The notes below the pieces were generated by a model, which made no database searches, was not told where the DNA came from, and was given only the letters and a program-made list of their open reading frames with translations. The translations under genes were made by a program, and so were the position numbers. Positions 17,584 through 26,934 of a stretch of 64,000 bases of DNA are shown one piece after another. The stretch lies in contig NZ_JAHKRC010000007.1 of NCBI RefSeq assembly GCF_019345465.1, positions 1 to 64,000 of the forward strand. Direction: 5' to 3'. This stretch comes from Pseudomonas sp. NKUCC02_KPG. Its GTDB lineage: Bacteria > Pseudomonadota > Gammaproteobacteria > Pseudomonadales > Pseudomonadaceae. Numbering within the stretch: the first letter of the stretch is position 1; each line of letters starts with the position of its first letter.

Positions 17584-19869
17584 TTAAAGCGACGAATATT
17601 TCTTGCGCAGACGCTGACGGATCAGCTCGGCAAGAGTGTTCATGACAAAGGTGAACAGCAGCAGCACCAGCGCCGAGAGGAACAGCACGCGGTAATGGCT
17701 ACCGCCTACTTCCGACTCCGGCATTTCCACCGCCACGTTTGCCGCCAAGGTACGCAGGCCTTCGAACAGGTTCATTTCCATGACCGGGGTGTTACCGGTG
17801 GCCATCAACACAATCATCGTCTCGCCGACCGCACGGCCCATGCCGATCATCAGTGCCGAGAAGATCCCCGGGCTGGCCGTCAGGATCACCACGCGGGTCA
17901 TGGTTTGCCACGGTGTGGCACCCAGCGCCAGCGAACCCAGAGTCAGGCCACGAGGCACGCTGAACACGGCATCTTCAGCAATCGAGTAGATGTTGGGGAT
18001 AACCGCAAAACCCATTGCCAGGCCCACTACCAGTGCGTTGCGCTGGTCGTAGGTAATGCCCAGGTCGTGGGAGATCCACATGCGCATGTCACCGCCAAAG
18101 AACCAGGCTTCCATATACGGGCTCATGTACAGCGACAGCCAGCCCACAAACAGCAGCACCGGAATCAGGATCATGCTTTCCCAACCATCCGGTACTCGCA
18201 GGCGGATCGACTCGGGCAGACGGCTCCAGGTGAAACCGGCAACCAAAATACCAATCGGCATCAACATCAACAGACTGAAGATCCCCGGCAGATGCCCCTC
18301 GACATACGGTGCCAGGAACAGACCGGCAAAGAAGCCCAGAATCACCGTCGGCATCGCTTCCATCAGCTCGATCACCGGCTTGACCTTGCGGCGCAGGCTC
18401 GGCGCCATGAAGTAAGCGGTGTAAATCGCGGCAGCTACGGCCAGTGGCGCAGCCAGCAGCATGGCGTAGAACGCAGCCTTCAACGTACCGAAGGTCAATG
18501 GCGCAAGGCTCATCTTCGGTTCGAAGTCCGTGTTGGCGGCGGTCGACTGCCAGACGTATTTAGGCTCGTCGTAGTTCTCGTACCAGACCTTGCTCCACAG
18601 CGCGCTCCAGGACACTTCCGGGTGCGGGTTCTTCAAGGTCAGTGGCAGCAGCTTGCCGCCCTCTTCCACGATGATGCGGTTGGCACGCGGCGACAACGCC
18701 ATGATGCCAGGGCCTTCGGCAACTTTTTCGACCAACAGGGTGCGGTGCGCAGTGCTGTGGAACACACCGATCTCACCGGCCGCATCCAGGGCCAGGAAGC
18801 CCTTGCGACGCTGCTCGGCAGTGATTTCAACAATCGGCGAAGTGCCCATCTGGAAGCTGCGAATATGCTTGAAACGTTGTTCGCCATCCGGGTCGCGGGC
18901 CATGAACCACTGGCTCAGACCGCCCTTCGAATCACCAAAGATCAGCGAGATGCCACCCACCAGCTGCGTACTGGCAGTGATCTCGGTCGTTGCGTCATCT
19001 ACCAGCGTGTAACGACCGTTGAGGCTCTTGTCGCGCAGGCTGAACACATCCACCAGGGCCCGATCGTTCACCACATACAACCACTGCTGACGCGGGTCGA
19101 TGTAGAGCGCTTTAACCTGCTTGGTCATTTGCGGCAGATCGATGCGGGTCTCGGTGTTCGTGACCTCTTCGGTCATCATGTTTTCTTCGCGGGCCAACGA
19201 CACCACATGCAACTGCGCGCCGGTTGAACCCGCCAGCACCAGCGTCGAATCGTTCACGCTGAGGTTAACGTGATCCAGTGCCCTGCCTTGCGGGTCCAGG
19301 ACGACGGGCGTTTCACCGTAGGGGTACTCAACTGCAGGGGTGATGGTCTTTTTGTTGTCCGGGTAGCTGACGCGATAGGTGTGACGGAACACCAGCGCCT
19401 GGCCGTTGGACAAGCCCAGTACAACCACCGGATTACCCGGCTGATCCTCGCCCAACGAAGTCACTTGCGTGCCCGCTGGCAACGGCAAGTTGACCCGCGA
19501 CAGCTCTTCGCCATTCTTCACATTGAAGAACAGCACCATGCCCTTGTCGGATACCCGCATGCCGACCTGATTCTGCTCCTCGACGGAGATCATCAAAGGC
19601 TTGCCGGCGTCCTGCATCCAGACCGGCGTAATCGCCTGCTTGGCATTCAGGTCGGCGCCCTGGAACAGTGGGTAAACCACATAGCCCAGGAAGAAGAAAA
19701 TCAGGGTAATGGCGCCGAGCACGGCAAGACCGCCGATAAATACATACCAGCGGGTCAAGTGGTCTTTAAGCGCGCGGATGCGGCGCTTGCGCTGCAGTTC
19801 AGGCGTATTGAAATCAATGCGCTTGGGAGCGGATGTCGTAGTCATTGGGGAATTGGCCAGATCATTCAT
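17584..19869 (-). CDS. pstC: Phosphate ABC transporter permease PstC (long Pseudomonas form)
   Basis: A 761-aa permease. One membrane helix (about 45-70) is followed by a periplasmic region of about 380 residues that looks beta-rich (repeated VVLGLSNGQALVF, LALDAAGEIGVFHSTAHR), and then the ABC permease domain with EDAVFSVPRGLTLGSLALGATPWQT as the EAA loop. E. coli PstC has about 319 residues. Start choice is uncertain: ATG at 19869 has AGGG upstream. A Pho box at 19892-19919 puts the expected transcription start almost on this codon, so the next in-frame ATG at 19845 is a realistic alternative. Confidence 0.92.
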   Translation of the reverse strand: MNDLANSPMTTTSAPKRIDFNTPELQRKRRIRALKDHLTRWYVFIGGLAVLGAITLIFFFLGYVVYPLFQGADLNAKQAITPVWMQDAGKPLMISVEEQNQVGMRVSDKGMVLFFNVKNGEELSRVNLPLPAGTQVTSLGEDQPGNPVVVLGLSNGQALVFRHTYRVSYPDNKKTITPAVEYPYGETPVVLDPQGRALDHVNLSVNDSTLVLAGSTGAQLHVVSLAREENMMTEEVTNTETRIDLPQMTKQVKALYIDPRQQWLYVVNDRALVDVFSLRDKSLNGRYTLVDDATTEITASTQLVGGISLIFGDSKGGLSQWFMARDPDGEQRFKHIRSFQMGTSPIVEITAEQRRKGFLALDAAGEIGVFHSTAHRTLLVEKVAEGPGIMALSPRANRIIVEEGGKLLPLTLKNPHPEVSWSALWSKVWYENYDEPKYVWQSTAANTDFEPKMSLAPLTFGTLKAAFYAMLLAAPLAVAAAIYTAYFMAPSLRRKVKPVIELMEAMPTVILGFFAGLFLAPYVEGHLPGIFSLLMLMPIGILVAGFTWSRLPESIRLRVPDGWESMILIPVLLFVGWLSLYMSPYMEAWFFGGDMRMWISHDLGITYDQRNALVVGLAMGFAVIPNIYSIAEDAVFSVPRGLTLGSLALGATPWQTMTRVVILTASPGIFSALMIGMGRAVGETMIVLMATGNTPVMEMNLFEGLRTLAANVAVEMPESEVGGSHYRVLFLSALVLLLFTFVMNTLAELIRQRLRKKYSSL

Positions 19870-19891
19870 GCGCACACCCTAGCGGTCCTGT

Positions 19892-19919
19892 ATGACAGAA
19901 AGATGACAAAGCAGTGACG
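19892..19919 (-). promoter_or_regulatory. Pho box upstream of pstC
   Basis: On the minus strand the sequence reads GTCACTGCT-TTGTCATCTTT-CTGTCAT. These are three PhoB half-sites at 11-bp steps, two of them matching the consensus CTGTCAT closely. A TAGGGT 10 bp downstream could be the -10 element. This implies a PhoB-dependent promoter for pstC-pstA-pstB-phoU in addition to the one before pstS. Confidence 0.8.
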
Positions 19920-19989
19920 CAAAAAATCCGCCGCCCAACGGTGCCGGCAGCGGAGTGAAAAATGAGATGAAGCAGAAGTGAAATAACCC

Positions 19990-20082
19990 TGTAGTCGCTG
20001 CCGCAGGCTGCGAAGGGTTGCGCAGCAACCCGTTGATCTGAGGTCTGCGCGATCCTTTTCGCAGCCTTCGGCAGCGACTACA
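19990..20082. repeat. Imperfect inverted repeat (REP-like, second family) between pstS and pstC
   Basis: TGTAGTCGCTGCCG-AGGCTGCGAA (19990-20014) is mirrored by TTCGCAGCC-CGGCAGCGACTACA (20058-20082), with an inner hairpin GGGTTGCGCAGCAACCC. This differs from the GGGCTTGCTCGC family seen elsewhere in the window. Placed right after pstS, it probably stabilises pstS mRNA and attenuates read-through, giving an excess of the binding protein. Confidence 0.75.
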
Positions 20083-20088
20083 TAGCCA

Positions 20089-21093
20089 TTACTTCTTGGC
20101 GACGTCAGCGCCGCCTTCTTTCAGGCCCAGGTCAGCCAAGGCTTTGGCAGCGACTTTGGCTGGCAGAGGGATGTAGCCGTCTTTGACAACCACTTCCTGA
20201 CCTTGCTTGGACAGAACCAGCTTGATGAACTCGGCTTCGAGCGGGTTCAGCGGCTTGTTCGGCGCCTTGTTCACATACACGTAGAGGAAACGCGACAGCG
20301 GGTATTTGCCGTTCAATGCGTTTTCTTCGGTGTCTTCGATGAACTCGGTGCTGCCTTTTTTAGCCAAAGGCACGGTCTTCACACTGGCGGTCTTGTAACC
20401 GATACCCGAGTAACCGATACCGTTCAGCGAGCTGCTGATCGACTGAACCACCGAGGCAGAGCCCGGCTGTTCGTTCACGTTAGGCTTGAAGTCGCCTTTA
20501 CACAGGGCTTCTTCCTTGAAGTAACCGTAAGTGCCGGATACCGAGTTACGACCAAACAGTTGCACCGGCTTGTTGGCCAGGTCGCCCGTCACACCCAGAT
20601 CACCCCAGGTCTTGATGTCGGATTTGCCGCCACACAGACGCGTGGAGGAGAAGACAGCGTCTACTTGCTCCATGGTCATGTGCTTGATCGGGTTGTCTTT
20701 GTGCACGAACACGGCCAGGGCATCCACTGCCACCGGGATAGCGGTCGGTTTGTAGCCGTACTTCTGCTCGAAAGCAGCCAGTTCGTTGTCTTTCATCTTG
20801 CGGCTCATCGGGCCCAGGTTAGCGGTGCCTTCAGTAATCGCAGGCGGCGCGGTCGAAGAGCCGGCAGCTTGAATCTGGATGTTCACGTTTGGATATTCTT
20901 TCTTGTAAGCCTCGGCCCACAAGGTCATCAAGTTCGCCAGGGTGTCAGAACCAACGCTGGACAGGTTGCCCGATACACCTGTTGTCTTCACATAGGGCTG
21001 AATAGCCGGGTCAACACCAGCGGCAACCGCATTGGCAGTTGCAACGCCTGCGGCAACAAAAGTCAGGGCCGCCATAACACGCTTCAGTTTCAT
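20089..21093 (-). CDS. pstS: Phosphate-binding periplasmic protein PstS
   Basis: A 334-aa substrate-binding protein with a signal peptide (residues 1-24, ending ANAVA). The mature part shows the phosphate-binding motifs [10 protein letters not shown] near 47, [11 protein letters not shown] and [13 protein letters not shown], which match PstS proteins of the DING/Pseudomonas type. It captures phosphate for PstCAB. A GGAG ribosome-binding site and a double Pho box precede it, so it is the leading, strongly induced gene of the unit. Confidence 0.95.
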   Translation of the reverse strand: MKLKRVMAALTFVAAGVATANAVAAGVDPAIQPYVKTTGVSGNLSSVGSDTLANLMTLWAEAYKKEYPNVNIQIQAAGSSTAPPAITEGTANLGPMSRKMKDNELAAFEQKYGYKPTAIPVAVDALAVFVHKDNPIKHMTMEQVDAVFSSTRLCGGKSDIKTWGDLGVTGDLANKPVQLFGRNSVSGTYGYFKEEALCKGDFKPNVNEQPGSASVVQSISSSLNGIGYSGIGYKTASVKTVPLAKKGSTEFIEDTEENALNGKYPLSRFLYVYVNKAPNKPLNPLEAEFIKLVLSKQGQEVVVKDGYIPLPAKVAAKALADLGLKEGGADVAKK

Positions 21094-21133
21094 GCCTTAC
21101 TCCTAACAAACGGGGTTAGATGAATCGGGGGCC

Positions 21134-21189
21134 AGTATCTGCAGGCCATGTGACTACTCTATGAACCGATTGTGACAATTAGATGAAAG
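21134..21189 (-). promoter_or_regulatory. Tandem Pho boxes and -10 element of pstS
   Basis: The minus strand shows four PhoB half-sites at an 11-bp step: TTTCAT, TTGTCAC, GTTCAT and AGTCAC (21148-21189). Ten bases downstream is GATACT (21134-21139), a good -10. The consensus -35 is replaced by the last half-site, as in other PhoB-activated promoters. Predicted leader length is about 35 nt. Confidence 0.8.
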
Positions 21190-21259
21190 GCCATCATTCG
21201 TTACAAATGATGGCCTTCAGGGAGAGGCTAATGAGGTGTCGCGACAGACAAGCCGTCGA

Positions 21260-22549
21260 TCAGCGCCCCTTCTTCCACAGGTAAGCACCCACCAGCAGGC
21301 CCATCGTGCAAATGATTGCCACGTAATACGCCGGGCCCATCGGGCTCTCCTTGAGCAACAAGGTCACGGCCATTGGGGTCAGGCCGCCAAAGATGGCGTA
21401 GGCCAGGTTGTAGGAAAACGACAGACCACTAAAGCGCACCACCGCCGGGAAAGCTTTGACCATCACGTAGGGCACGGCGCCGATGGTGCCTACAAACAGA
21501 CCGCTCAGGGCATACAACGGGAACAACCAGTCGGGGTGTTGCAGCAGGCTGTGATAGAAGGTCCACGAGCTGATCAGCAACCCGGCGCAACCCACCACAA
21601 ACACTTTGCCCGCACCAAAGCGGTCAGCCAGGGCGCCCGAGGCAATGCAGCCCAAGCTCAAGAAAACGATCGCAAGGCTGTTGGCCTGCAACGAGGTCGT
21701 CGCAGAAAAACCGTAGATGGTTTGCAGAACCGTCGGCGTCATCAGGATGACCACAATGATCCCGGCAGACAGCAACCAGGTCAGCAGCATCGAGATCACA
21801 ATCGCCCCGCGGTGATCACGCAACACGGTCTTGAGCGGGACTTCAGCGGCCAGCGCCTTGCGCAGTTGCAACTCGGCGAACACCGGAGTCTCGTGCAACC
21901 AGCGACGCAGGTAGACCGAGAACAAACCGAATACACCGCCCATCAGGAACGGGATCCGCCACGCGAAATCAGAGACTTCAGCCGGTGTGTAGATCGTATT
22001 GATGGCCGTGGCCATCAGCGAGCCCAGCAGAATCCCTGCCGTCAGCCCGCAGGTCAGTGTGCCGCAGGCATAGCCCACATGGCGTGGCGGTACGTGCTCG
22101 GCCACAAATACCCAGGCTCCCGGCACTTCACCACCAATGGCGGCGCCCTGAATCACACGCATCAGCAGCAACAGGATCGGCGCCCACATGCCGATCTGCG
22201 CATAGGTCGGCAGCAAGCCCATGATCAGGGTCGGTACGGCCATCATGAAGATGCTCAAGGTGAACATCTTTTTGCGCCCCAGCAGGTCACCAAAGTGCGC
22301 CATGACAATGCCGCCCAGCGGACGCGCCAGATAACCGGCAGCAAAAATGCCGAAGGTTTGCATCAGGCGTAGCCACTCGGGCATGTCCGCCGGGAAGAAC
22401 AATTTGCCGACCACGGTGGCAAAAAACACAAAAATAATGAAATCGTAAAACTCCAGCGCACCACCCAGGGCAGACAGCGACAAGGTTTTGTAGTCATTAC
22501 GGGTCAACGGCCGCGAAGGCGGTGCAGCACTGGAAGGCTCTGTGATCAT
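21260..22549 (-). CDS. MFS transporter, metabolite:H+ symporter (MHS) family
   Basis: A 429-aa major facilitator protein with 12 predicted membrane helices. MHS-family marks are GALEFYDFIIFVFFATVVGKLFFP in helix 1, the RPLGGIVMAHFGDLLGRKKMF loop between helices 2 and 3, and RVIQGAAIGGEVPGAWVFVAEH in helix 4. Relatives import osmolytes or carboxylates such as citrate, proline/betaine, alpha-ketoglutarate or shikimate. The substrate cannot be deduced. It sits upstream of pstS in the same orientation but beyond the Pho box and is probably transcribed alone. Confidence 0.85.
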   Translation of the reverse strand: MITEPSSAAPPSRPLTRNDYKTLSLSALGGALEFYDFIIFVFFATVVGKLFFPADMPEWLRLMQTFGIFAAGYLARPLGGIVMAHFGDLLGRKKMFTLSIFMMAVPTLIMGLLPTYAQIGMWAPILLLLMRVIQGAAIGGEVPGAWVFVAEHVPPRHVGYACGTLTCGLTAGILLGSLMATAINTIYTPAEVSDFAWRIPFLMGGVFGLFSVYLRRWLHETPVFAELQLRKALAAEVPLKTVLRDHRGAIVISMLLTWLLSAGIIVVILMTPTVLQTIYGFSATTSLQANSLAIVFLSLGCIASGALADRFGAGKVFVVGCAGLLISSWTFYHSLLQHPDWLFPLYALSGLFVGTIGAVPYVMVKAFPAVVRFSGLSFSYNLAYAIFGGLTPMAVTLLLKESPMGPAYYVAIICTMGLLVGAYLWKKGR

Positions 22550-22922
22550 GGGGTAATGCTTCTCTTATTAGGCTCGGCAAAAGCTGCAACTTCGCCGGCA
22601 GGGGCTGGGCAGGTTTTGAAAGATAACAAATTGTTTGCAAAAGCACAGAGCTAGACGTGCAGCGCACGCAAAAAGCAGTATCAGGAGGTCGTCGGCCAGG
22701 CTGTCGCCCGATATACTCCCGCTGTAAGAAACACTTGGTAACTTCTGAGGTTGCTGTGCGAAAACGCCCGCAGGATGACTTCAGCCGGTTTCGCAGAGTT
22801 TCCCCTTGGCGCGGCTTATGAAGAACGTGACGAACGTAGTATGTTCGGGCTGAATCGTTTTTCTAAAGACGCTTTTTCACCCGCAGTACTCATGAAGAAT
22901 CACGGGTCAGAGGCCCTTCGGC
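22550..22922. other. 373-bp divergent intergenic region (MFS transporter / thioesterase)
   Basis: No gene is supported. A TATACT hexamer at 22712-22717 on the plus strand could be the -10 of a thioesterase promoter, but no good -35 accompanies it. If used, the thioesterase mRNA has a leader of about 200 nt. A-rich sequence at 22618-22650 may hold the promoter of the MFS gene. I see no riboswitch-like fold by eye. Confidence 0.35.
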
Positions 22923-23324
22923 ATGCTAGAGCTCGAACAAGAAGATCCAATCCCGCAAGGCGACCTCGCCTTGCAAATCACCGCCCTGCCACGTGAAACC
23001 AATGGTTTCGGTGACATTTTCGGTGGCTGGCTGGTTTCACAAATGGACCTCGCCGGTACCGCTATGGCCAGTAAGGTTGCAGGTGGCCGTGTAGCCACTG
23101 TCGCTATTGATCGCATGGCGTTTCTGGTGCCTGTGGCCGTTGGCGCGCAATTGTCGTTCTACACCCAGGCACTGGAGATCGGCCGCAGCTCGATCCAGAT
23201 GATGGTTGAAGTGTGGAGTGACGACCCGTTGTCCAGCGAGTGGCGCAAAGTGACCGAAGCCGTCTTTGTGTTTGTTGCCATTGATGGCAGCGGTCGTACC
23301 CGCTCCGTTCCACCGCGTCGCTGA
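22923..23324 (+). CDS. Acyl-CoA thioesterase, hotdog fold (YciA-like)
   Basis: A 133-aa single-hotdog thioesterase. The conserved N-terminal block NGFGDIFGGWLVSQMDLAGT matches the YciA/BACH active-site helix, with the Asp in QMDLAG in the position of the catalytic acid. It hydrolyses acyl-CoA esters in the cytoplasm, with a role in CoA recycling. The ATG is 58 nt upstream of the mutarotase gene on the same strand. Substrate chain length cannot be told. Confidence 0.88.
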   Translation: MLELEQEDPIPQGDLALQITALPRETNGFGDIFGGWLVSQMDLAGTAMASKVAGGRVATVAIDRMAFLVPVAVGAQLSFYTQALEIGRSSIQMMVEVWSDDPLSSEWRKVTEAVFVFVAIDGSGRTRSVPPRR

Positions 23325-23381
23325 ATCTTTCGCGGTTTGCCTGCCCACTGCTGCCTTTGCCACTGAAATAGAGAGCCTGCC

Positions 23382-24281
23382 ATGCACCACATTGAGTCAG
23401 TCACCCTGGACGAACTGGAGTGCTGGCACTTCCAGCATGGTCAGGCACAACTGTTGATCGCAAAACAGGGCGCACAGGTACTCAGCTATCAGATAGGCGA
23501 TGAGCCTCCCATTATCTGGCTCAACGAAAAAGCGCAGTACAAACAGGGCAAAGGCATTCGCACTGGCGTGCCAGTGTGCTGGCCATGGTTTGGCAATCTG
23601 GCGCTGAACCCGCAAAGCGTGCAGGCCATGCGCCTCAGTGATGAGCCTGCCACCGCTCACGGCCTGGTACGTACCCGCGAGTGGGAAGTGCTGGAGATCG
23701 ATGATGCGGGCGAAGCGCTGCATATTGAACTGGGCCTGCCCCACATCGAAGGCGGCCTGCCCGGCTGGCCCCACGATGTGGCGCTCACGTTGAGCATTCG
23801 CCTCGACACCCAGTTGCACATCAGCCTCACCAGCCATAATCGCAGCGACATCCCGGTCAGCATCAGCCAGGCGCTGCACAGTTACTTCGCGGTCAGTGAC
23901 GTGCGCAAGGTTCAGGTTCAAGGGGTAGAAGGCCTGACCTACATCGATACGCTCAACGACTGGGAACACGTCAAACAGTTGGGCGACTTGACCTTCAGCG
24001 GCGAAACCGACCGCATCTATCTCGACACACCGCAGCAACTGAGCATCGTCGACCCCGACTGGTCGCGCACCCTTGAGCTGACCAGCCGTGGCTCACGCTC
24101 AGCGGTGATCTGGAACCCGTGGATCGACAAGACTGCCCGCTTCAGCGATATGGCAGCAGATGGCTGGCAACGCATGCTGTGCATCGAAACCGCCAATGTG
24201 ATGGACGACGTGATCACCCTGGAGCCAGGCGCCAGTCATACGATGGGTGTGAGCATTGCGAGCAAGCGGCTGAAAGCCTGA
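23382..24281 (+). CDS. D-hexose-6-phosphate mutarotase (YeaD family)
   Basis: A 299-aa galactose-mutarotase-like beta-sandwich protein. The segments IRTGVPVCWPWFG (near 65) and ATAHGLVRTREWEV carry the conserved His of the YeaD family, and FHSYF-like ALHSYFAVSDV holds the second. It interconverts anomers of glucose-6-phosphate and related sugar phosphates. The start ATG follows GAGAG at a suitable distance. Probably co-transcribed with the thioesterase. Confidence 0.9.
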   Translation: MHHIESVTLDELECWHFQHGQAQLLIAKQGAQVLSYQIGDEPPIIWLNEKAQYKQGKGIRTGVPVCWPWFGNLALNPQSVQAMRLSDEPATAHGLVRTREWEVLEIDDAGEALHIELGLPHIEGGLPGWPHDVALTLSIRLDTQLHISLTSHNRSDIPVSISQALHSYFAVSDVRKVQVQGVEGLTYIDTLNDWEHVKQLGDLTFSGETDRIYLDTPQQLSIVDPDWSRTLELTSRGSRSAVIWNPWIDKTARFSDMAADGWQRMLCIETANVMDDVITLEPGASHTMGVSIASKRLKA

Positions 24282-24294
24282 TACACACAAAACC

Positions 24295-24322
24295 TGTGGG
24301 AGCGGGCTTGCTCGCTCCCACA
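24295..24322. repeat. Single REP hairpin
   Basis: TGTGGGAGCG at the left and CGCTCCCACA at the right frame GGCTTGCT; this is a collapsed REP element lying between the convergent mutarotase and DUF3299 genes. It may serve as a bidirectional terminator. Confidence 0.8.
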
Positions 24323-24335
24323 AAGGTTCGGCACC

Positions 24336-24872
24336 CTACAAATCTTCCTCGACCACCACCCGCACCTTGCTGGCATCCAGCGCATAGGCCGCATCGGCCA
24401 GGTCATTGCTGACCTTCTCGACCTTCAGCGTGCCCATGACCCAGAGCGGCGTGTAGATGTCATCCAGCTTCAGACCCTTGGGGTAGCGCACCAGCACCAA
24501 CTGATTGGGCGGCGGAGGCGGCACATGAATGCAGGCGCCCGGGTACGGCACCAGGAAGAACAGCGTGCTGCGCCCCTTGGCATCGGTTTCCAGAGGCACG
24601 GGATAACCGCCCAGACGGATATTTTTACCGTTCATGCCCGCAACGGTTTTGCTGGAATACATCACGGCCGGCAAACCCTTGCTCTGCTTCAAACCACCCT
24701 TGTCGGTAAACGTACCATTGGCCTCGGGCGAGTCATGGTCAATTTCGGGCATTTGTTCGAGGGCTTTTTGATCCGACATCGGCATCAATTCAAGCCAGTC
24801 GGTTTCGGGCAGTTCTGCCGCGTGTACCAGGCCTGAGCCCAGCAAAAGAAAAGTCAGTAGAAGACGGCGCAT
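24336..24872 (-). CDS. DUF3299 domain-containing periplasmic protein
   Basis: A 178-aa exported protein. The ATG at 24872 starts a clean signal peptide (MRRLLLTFLLLGSGLVHA, cleavage after 18). A longer in-frame start at 24944 adds 24 residues with no such logic. The DUF3299 core includes the segments SKTVAGMNGKNIRLGGYPVPL and the cysteine-containing VPYPGACIHVPPPPPNQLV. Relatives are of unknown function and have been linked by context to membrane transport of metals or lipids. No cofactor motif is visible. Confidence 0.82.
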   Translation of the reverse strand: MRRLLLTFLLLGSGLVHAAELPETDWLELMPMSDQKALEQMPEIDHDSPEANGTFTDKGGLKQSKGLPAVMYSSKTVAGMNGKNIRLGGYPVPLETDAKGRSTLFFLVPYPGACIHVPPPPPNQLVLVRYPKGLKLDDIYTPLWVMGTLKVEKVSNDLADAAYALDASKVRVVVEEDL

Positions 24873-24953
24873 GCAAGGCTCGATAGAAGAAGGATTGAAC
24901 GCGCGCAGTTTAGCCCTCTCTGCGGCTGGCGCAGAGAGAACCAAAGCGTTAAA

Positions 24954-25202
24954 TCAGGACTTTTTCGACACCATGCCGTAGATGATCAGCAAGATCACAG
25001 CACCTACCACGGCACCGATAAAACCGGCACCCTCGCCCGCCTTGTAGATACCCAGCGCCTGGCCACCATAGGTAGCCGCCAGCGAACCGCCGATACCCAG
25101 CAGGATGGTCATGATCCAGCCCATGCTGTCGTCACCCGGTTTCAGGAAACGGGCCAGCAGGCCAACGATCAAGCCTATGAAAATGGTTCCGATGATGCCC
25201 AT
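24954..25202 (-). CDS. GlsB/YeaQ/YmgE family stress-response membrane protein
   Basis: An 82-aa protein of three hydrophobic helices with the family pattern MGIIGTIFIGLIVGLLARFL, then PGDDSMGWIMTILLGIGGSL, then GAVVGAVILLIIYGMV. Such transglycosylase-associated proteins are small inner-membrane proteins induced under stress or in stationary phase, with no known activity. It stands alone downstream of purK on the minus strand. Confidence 0.9.
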   Translation of the reverse strand: MGIIGTIFIGLIVGLLARFLKPGDDSMGWIMTILLGIGGSLAATYGGQALGIYKAGEGAGFIGAVVGAVILLIIYGMVSKKS

Positions 25203-25308
25203 GGGCGCTTCCTCTTGATTAGATGGCGTTTTACCAAAGCCTAGTCAGCACTTTGGCATCACGCCATCAGAGAGCAGCGACAACCCAATGGTTCCCGGCG
25301 AAAGCGAT

Positions 25309-26394
25309 TTACGCTTCGTCGATCAGGGCTTCAACCTTGAGGATTTGCGCTTGCAGCGTGGCCATGTCTGCGCAGCGCAGGTTGGCGTGACCGACCTTAC
25401 GGCCGACCTTGAACGCCTTGCCGTAGTGATGCAGATGGCAATCAGCAATCGCGATCACCTTTTCAACGGGCGGCACACTGCCGATGAAGTTGAGCATGGC
25501 GCTCTCACCGACCTTGGCCGTCGAACCCAGCGGCAAGCCAGCAATGGCCCGCAAGTGGTTTTCAAACTGGCTGCACTCGGCGCCCTCAGTGGTCCAGTGC
25601 CCGGAGTTGTGCACACGCGGGGCAATTTCGTTGGCCTTGAGGCCACCGTCGACTTCGAAAAACTCGAATGCCATCACGCCGACGTAATCCAGCTGCTTGA
25701 GCACACGGCTGGAGTAGTCTTCAGCCAAAGCTTGCAGCGGGTGATCCGTGCTGGCGACCGACAGCTTGAGAATGCCGCTGTCGTGGGTGTTGTGGACCAA
25801 CGGATAGAAGCGGGTCTCGCCATCACGACCGCGTACGGCGATCAGCGACACTTCACCGGTAAACGGTACAAAACCTTCCAGCAGGCACGACACGCTGCCC
25901 AGTTCGGCAAACGTGCCCACTACATCGGCCGGTGTGCGCAGCACTTTCTGGCCCTTGCCGTCATAACCCAGGGTGCGGGTCTTGAGCACGGCAGGCAGGC
26001 CGATAGTGGCTACTGCCGCATCCAGGTCCGCCTGGGACTGAATGTCGGCAAACGCCGGCGTCGGAATGCCCAGGTCCTTGAACATGCTCTTTTCGAACCA
26101 GCGGTCGCGAGCAATGCGCAACGCTTCGGCACTTGGATACACCGGGACGAATTGCGACAGGAAAGCCACGGTTTCAGCTGGAACGCTTTCGAACTCAAAC
26201 GTCACCAGGTCGACTTCATCGGCCAGTTGGCGCAAGTGATCCGGGTCGCTGTAATCCGCACGCAGATGTTCGCCCAGTGCGGCTGCGCAGGCATCGGGAG
26301 CCGGGTCAAGGAAAGCGAAGTTCATGCCCAGCGGAGTGCCCGCCAAGGCCAGCATACGGCCCAGTTGGCCGCCACCGATTACACCGATTTTCAT
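25309..26394 (-). CDS. purK: 5-(carboxyamino)imidazole ribonucleotide synthase
   Basis: A 361-aa ATP-grasp enzyme that makes N5-CAIR from AIR, bicarbonate and ATP in de novo purine synthesis. The N-terminal MKIGVIGGGQLGRMLALAG loop, central LKTRTLGYDGKGQ and the metal-binding ENEIAPRVHNSGHW-like sequence KANEIAPRVHNSGHWT are all present. It begins 11 nt after purE, its partner enzyme, in a two-gene operon. Confidence 0.96.
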   Translation of the reverse strand: MKIGVIGGGQLGRMLALAGTPLGMNFAFLDPAPDACAAALGEHLRADYSDPDHLRQLADEVDLVTFEFESVPAETVAFLSQFVPVYPSAEALRIARDRWFEKSMFKDLGIPTPAFADIQSQADLDAAVATIGLPAVLKTRTLGYDGKGQKVLRTPADVVGTFAELGSVSCLLEGFVPFTGEVSLIAVRGRDGETRFYPLVHNTHDSGILKLSVASTDHPLQALAEDYSSRVLKQLDYVGVMAFEFFEVDGGLKANEIAPRVHNSGHWTTEGAECSQFENHLRAIAGLPLGSTAKVGESAMLNFIGSVPPVEKVIAIADCHLHHYGKAFKVGRKVGHANLRCADMATLQAQILKVEALIDEA

Positions 26395-26405
26395 CGTCAG
26401 AAACC

Positions 26406-26897
26406 TCAGGCTACGCGCGGGTCTGGATTGTCCAGCACGCTGTCTGTCTGTTCAGCACGGAATGCTTTCAAAACGGTATGGAACTGCGGGTGTTTGGCAC
26501 CCAGGATGCTCGCCGACAACAGGGCCGCGTTGATCGCGCCCGCTTTGCCGATGGCCAGGGTTGCAACCGGAATGCCCGCTGGCATTTGTACGATCGACAG
26601 CAGCGAGTCGACGCCCGACAGCATGGCCGACTGCACCGGAACACCCAGTACAGGCAAATGGGTTTTAGCCGCACACATGCCTGGCAGGTGGGCTGCGCCA
26701 CCGGCACCAGCGATGATGACCTCGATCCCGCGGCCTTCGGCCTCTTCGGCATACTGGAACAGCAGATCCGGAGTGCGGTGGGCAGAGACCACTTTCACTT
26801 CGTAAGGAATGCCGAGTTTTTCCAGCATATCGGCGGTGTGGCTGAGGGTGGACCAATCGGACTTGGAGCCCATGATCACGCCTACCAGTGCACTCAT
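26406..26897 (-). CDS. purE: 5-(carboxyamino)imidazole ribonucleotide mutase
   Basis: A 163-aa class I PurE that converts N5-CAIR to CAIR. It shows [10 protein letters not shown] (residues 6-15), SAHRTPD with the catalytic His, [11 protein letters not shown], and [26 protein letters not shown]. The ATG at 26897 gives the usual length; the longer open frame reaches back to 27026 through the leader, which contains a terminator. Operon with purK. Confidence 0.96.
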   Translation of the reverse strand: MSALVGVIMGSKSDWSTLSHTADMLEKLGIPYEVKVVSAHRTPDLLFQYAEEAEGRGIEVIIAGAGGAAHLPGMCAAKTHLPVLGVPVQSAMLSGVDSLLSIVQMPAGIPVATLAIGKAGAINAALLSASILGAKHPQFHTVLKAFRAEQTDSVLDNPDPRVA

Positions 26898-26934
26898 CGT
26901 CGCGCCTCTTCTCTTGGGCGCCCGCAGGCGCGTC

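Noticed and set aside
16552..19227. Open reading frame of 891 codons on the plus strand
   Set aside because: It is antisense to pstA and pstC, has no ribosome-binding site, and its protein is a low-complexity His/Gln/Arg-rich shadow typical of GC-rich codon bias.
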